This document shows, in pieces, positions 62,434 to 64,000 of a DNA stretch of 64,000 nt. Position numbers and translations under genes: made by a program. Position 1 is the stretch's first letter; the number at the start of each line of letters is the position of its first letter. The stretch is from Montifringilla adamsi (Eukaryota > Chordata > Aves > Passeriformes > Passeridae). Below the pieces are notes generated by a model that was not told the DNA's origin, searched no databases, and saw nothing but the letters and a program-made list of their open reading frames with translations. The stretch is taken from contig JAGGNK010008781.1 in the NCBI GenBank assembly GCA_017590115.1, positions 7,853,371 through 7,917,370 of the forward strand. The letters run 5' to 3'.

Positions 62434-63004
62434 CACAACAGGCAGCAAACACCAAGTGCTTCCAAGCCTCGGAGCAGCTGCAGAGCAAATCCCTCCCTGC
62501 ATGGAAGGAAACTGGGCTTCCACAGCTGCTCCCAAGCCCGGACAGCATGGCCAGGGATGGTTTTAGTGGATTTTGTTGGGAGTGGGAAGGTCTGCAGGGT
62601 AGGACACTGTTTTGTTTGTTTTTCTTAATGAATGGCCACATTTTTTTATTGGAGACATCTTCACCACAGATCTCAGCCGAGCTTTTAATAGATGGGTTCC
62701 TCGCCAGCGGCCATTGCAAATTGATTGCAGCAGAAATGGCAAGTGAAGACAAATATAGTGCAGGCTGCCTGCAGGGAGAGTGCGCAGAGGAAACTTCGGA
62801 TGCTATTTTTGGTGTTTTGTCTCTACTGCTTACAGTGTTTCTAATCTTTGGTTTTCCTTAAAAAAACTGTTTGGGGTCAGGATTTTTTTTTTTTTTTAAT
62901 TTTGAGAGGTTAAAAAAAGTTCTGTTCTCTGGAGAAAATGTCGATGCCCAGCTCTGTGGAGCTGCTGTGTGCCATGGCCCAGGTTGGTGTGGCAGGAGGG
63001 TGAA

Positions 63005-63022
63005 CTGCTGCTGCTGCTGCTG
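63005..63022. repeat. CTG trinucleotide run
   Basis: Six uninterrupted CTG units in non-coding sequence. Confidence 0.85.
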
Positions 63023-64000
63023 CCTCCATGTCCTCCACTGGGACCAGAACCAGGCCTGTCTCACTCCCAGGCAGTGTGCAGGGGCTGACATGGAGCCAGT
63101 CCCCGATTTCACCCCAATCCATGGGAACTTTGTCGGGGGAAGGAAAGTACAGCACTCTGGCTCATAAAAAAATTGAATTCTCCCACGCTGCTGAGCCATG
63201 GCTGCACCACAGGGGCTGGCAGCAGCAGTCCCAGCAGTGATCTGCACTGCTCAGGACCAATGCACTGAGTTGCCCTTGGTCCCAGCCAGGTCCAGGAGCT
63301 GCAGTAGCTCCTGGAACACAAGGAGACGCAGGAGGGTGCTGCAGGTGAGCGCTTGACCTGGAGGGTGTCAGCTCAGGCCTGCAAAATCATAAATCCAGGT
63401 GTGTCCGAGAGTGTGCGCTAGAGTCCCAACTGCAGGGAGACTGGGAGGAGTGCACTGGCAGTCACTCAAATTACTTGGCAGAGCAGGAAAACACTCCAAG
63501 TTATTGCTGGGCTTGGGGAGCCACGGCTGGGTGACACTGGAATGCTGTTAAAGGCCGATACCCTAACCTTCTCAGGCCCAGAGAATGGTCAGGATGTGGT
63601 GACAGATTGAGGCACAGTGCCAGGACAAAAAGCAGAGGTGTCTCACTGACACATTATGTCCATGGGTGTGAGAGATAAGGCTGTGGCTAATTAGAAGTAA
63701 AGGAGCAGAAATGCTTATAAAAGTGACAAACAAGTTTGTGGGTTTAACTACAGGACAGTGAAATAAAAGCAGCTCACAGCAGGGCTGGTTGTGATGCACT
63801 GCCAGTGTCCATCTGGCAGTCTGGGGTGTTTGCAGCAACAGCTCAGGGGAGACCATCAGCATCTGGCAGCATTTTAGACCATGGGATAGGGTTTATCTGC
63901 TGCATAGGAGGCTTTCTGGTATGAGAAGCCCCAGATGTTCTTCTGCCATCTTTTTAAACATCCCTATTTGTGCAGACCCTGTTTTGCCTTGATTTGATCA

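Larger units (their letters stand above)
60760..64000. other. Intergenic or unassigned distal sequence
   Basis: A moderately GC-rich region. It contains a MEF2-type site (61,906), a 26-bp tandem repeat (62,143), a 20-bp palindrome with GATA motifs (62,319-62,433), a T run (62,882-62,899) and a CTG run (63,005). Long frames such as 62,174-62,752 (minus) and 62,376-62,861 (plus) overlap each other and show no domain. YPEL1, the convergent neighbour in mammals, has no recognisable coding exon here, but its 3' UTR could be present. Confidence 0.55.

Noticed and set aside
62174..62752. 192-codon open frame on the minus strand, and a 161-codon frame at 62376-62861 on the plus strand
   Set aside because: They overlap each other in GC-rich DNA over a probable regulatory element. 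Neither translation has a recognisable domain.
57780..64000. YPEL1 coding exons on the minus strand
   Set aside because: The expected conserved C-terminal coding (IIELAHMIKDNGW) was looked for and not found. Only a 3' UTR could be present, which cannot be shown from sequence alone.
1..64000. CRISPR arrays, operons, insertion sequences or other prokaryotic systems
   Set aside because: The sequence is an intron-rich vertebrate locus. No regularly spaced direct repeats and no bacterial-type gene arrangement are present.

Overview
The window reads as vertebrate, most likely bird, genomic DNA. It carries the 3' part of one large gene, PPIL2 (peptidylprolyl isomerase-like 2, also called CYC4 or Cyp60), on the + strand. 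I found fifteen coding exons with GT/AG boundaries and consistent reading phase. Together they give 1,323 coding bases, that is 440 codons plus a stop. They cover about residue 82 to the C-terminus of the human protein (human numbering is from memory). The bird assignment rests on three things: an old LTR of a type common in avian genomes at about 25.5 kb, an old CR1-type LINE at about 52.6-53.3 kb, and the general scarcity of interspersed repeats with no mammalian SINEs.

Layout: 1-4,570 is the end of an intron with one CpG-rich patch near 0.9-1.2 kb. The exons coding the N-terminus and the core of the U-box must lie upstream of the window. Exons 1-7 (4.57-20.85 kb) encode the end of the U-box, the linker and the first strands of the cyclophilin domain. 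Exons 8-12 (32.4-53.95 kb) encode the catalytic core, exon 13 the end of the cyclophilin domain, and exons 14-15 the charged tail ending in FGDFSSW. The introns are long (up to 11.6 kb) and otherwise mostly featureless. The 3' UTR starts at 56,518 and has two candidate poly(A) signals (57,476 and 57,750).

From about 57.8 kb to the end I recognise no gene. This stretch is GC-richer than the introns. It holds a CpG island near 60.2-60.75 kb with a 120-bp tandem duplication in which each copy carries a YY1-like CCATTTT/AAAATGG core. Further on are a MEF2-type site (61.9 kb), a 26-bp tandem repeat (62.14 kb) and a 20-bp perfect palindrome next to several GATA motifs (62.3-62.4 kb). In mammals the next gene is the convergent YPEL1, but no YPEL1 coding exon was seen here.

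No bacterial-type features (operons, CRISPR arrays, insertion sequences) are present. The long open frames outside the exons look like chance. I found no clearly novel system. The most interesting items are a strong internal splice donor in exon 6 and the duplicated YY1-bearing CpG island without an assigned gene.
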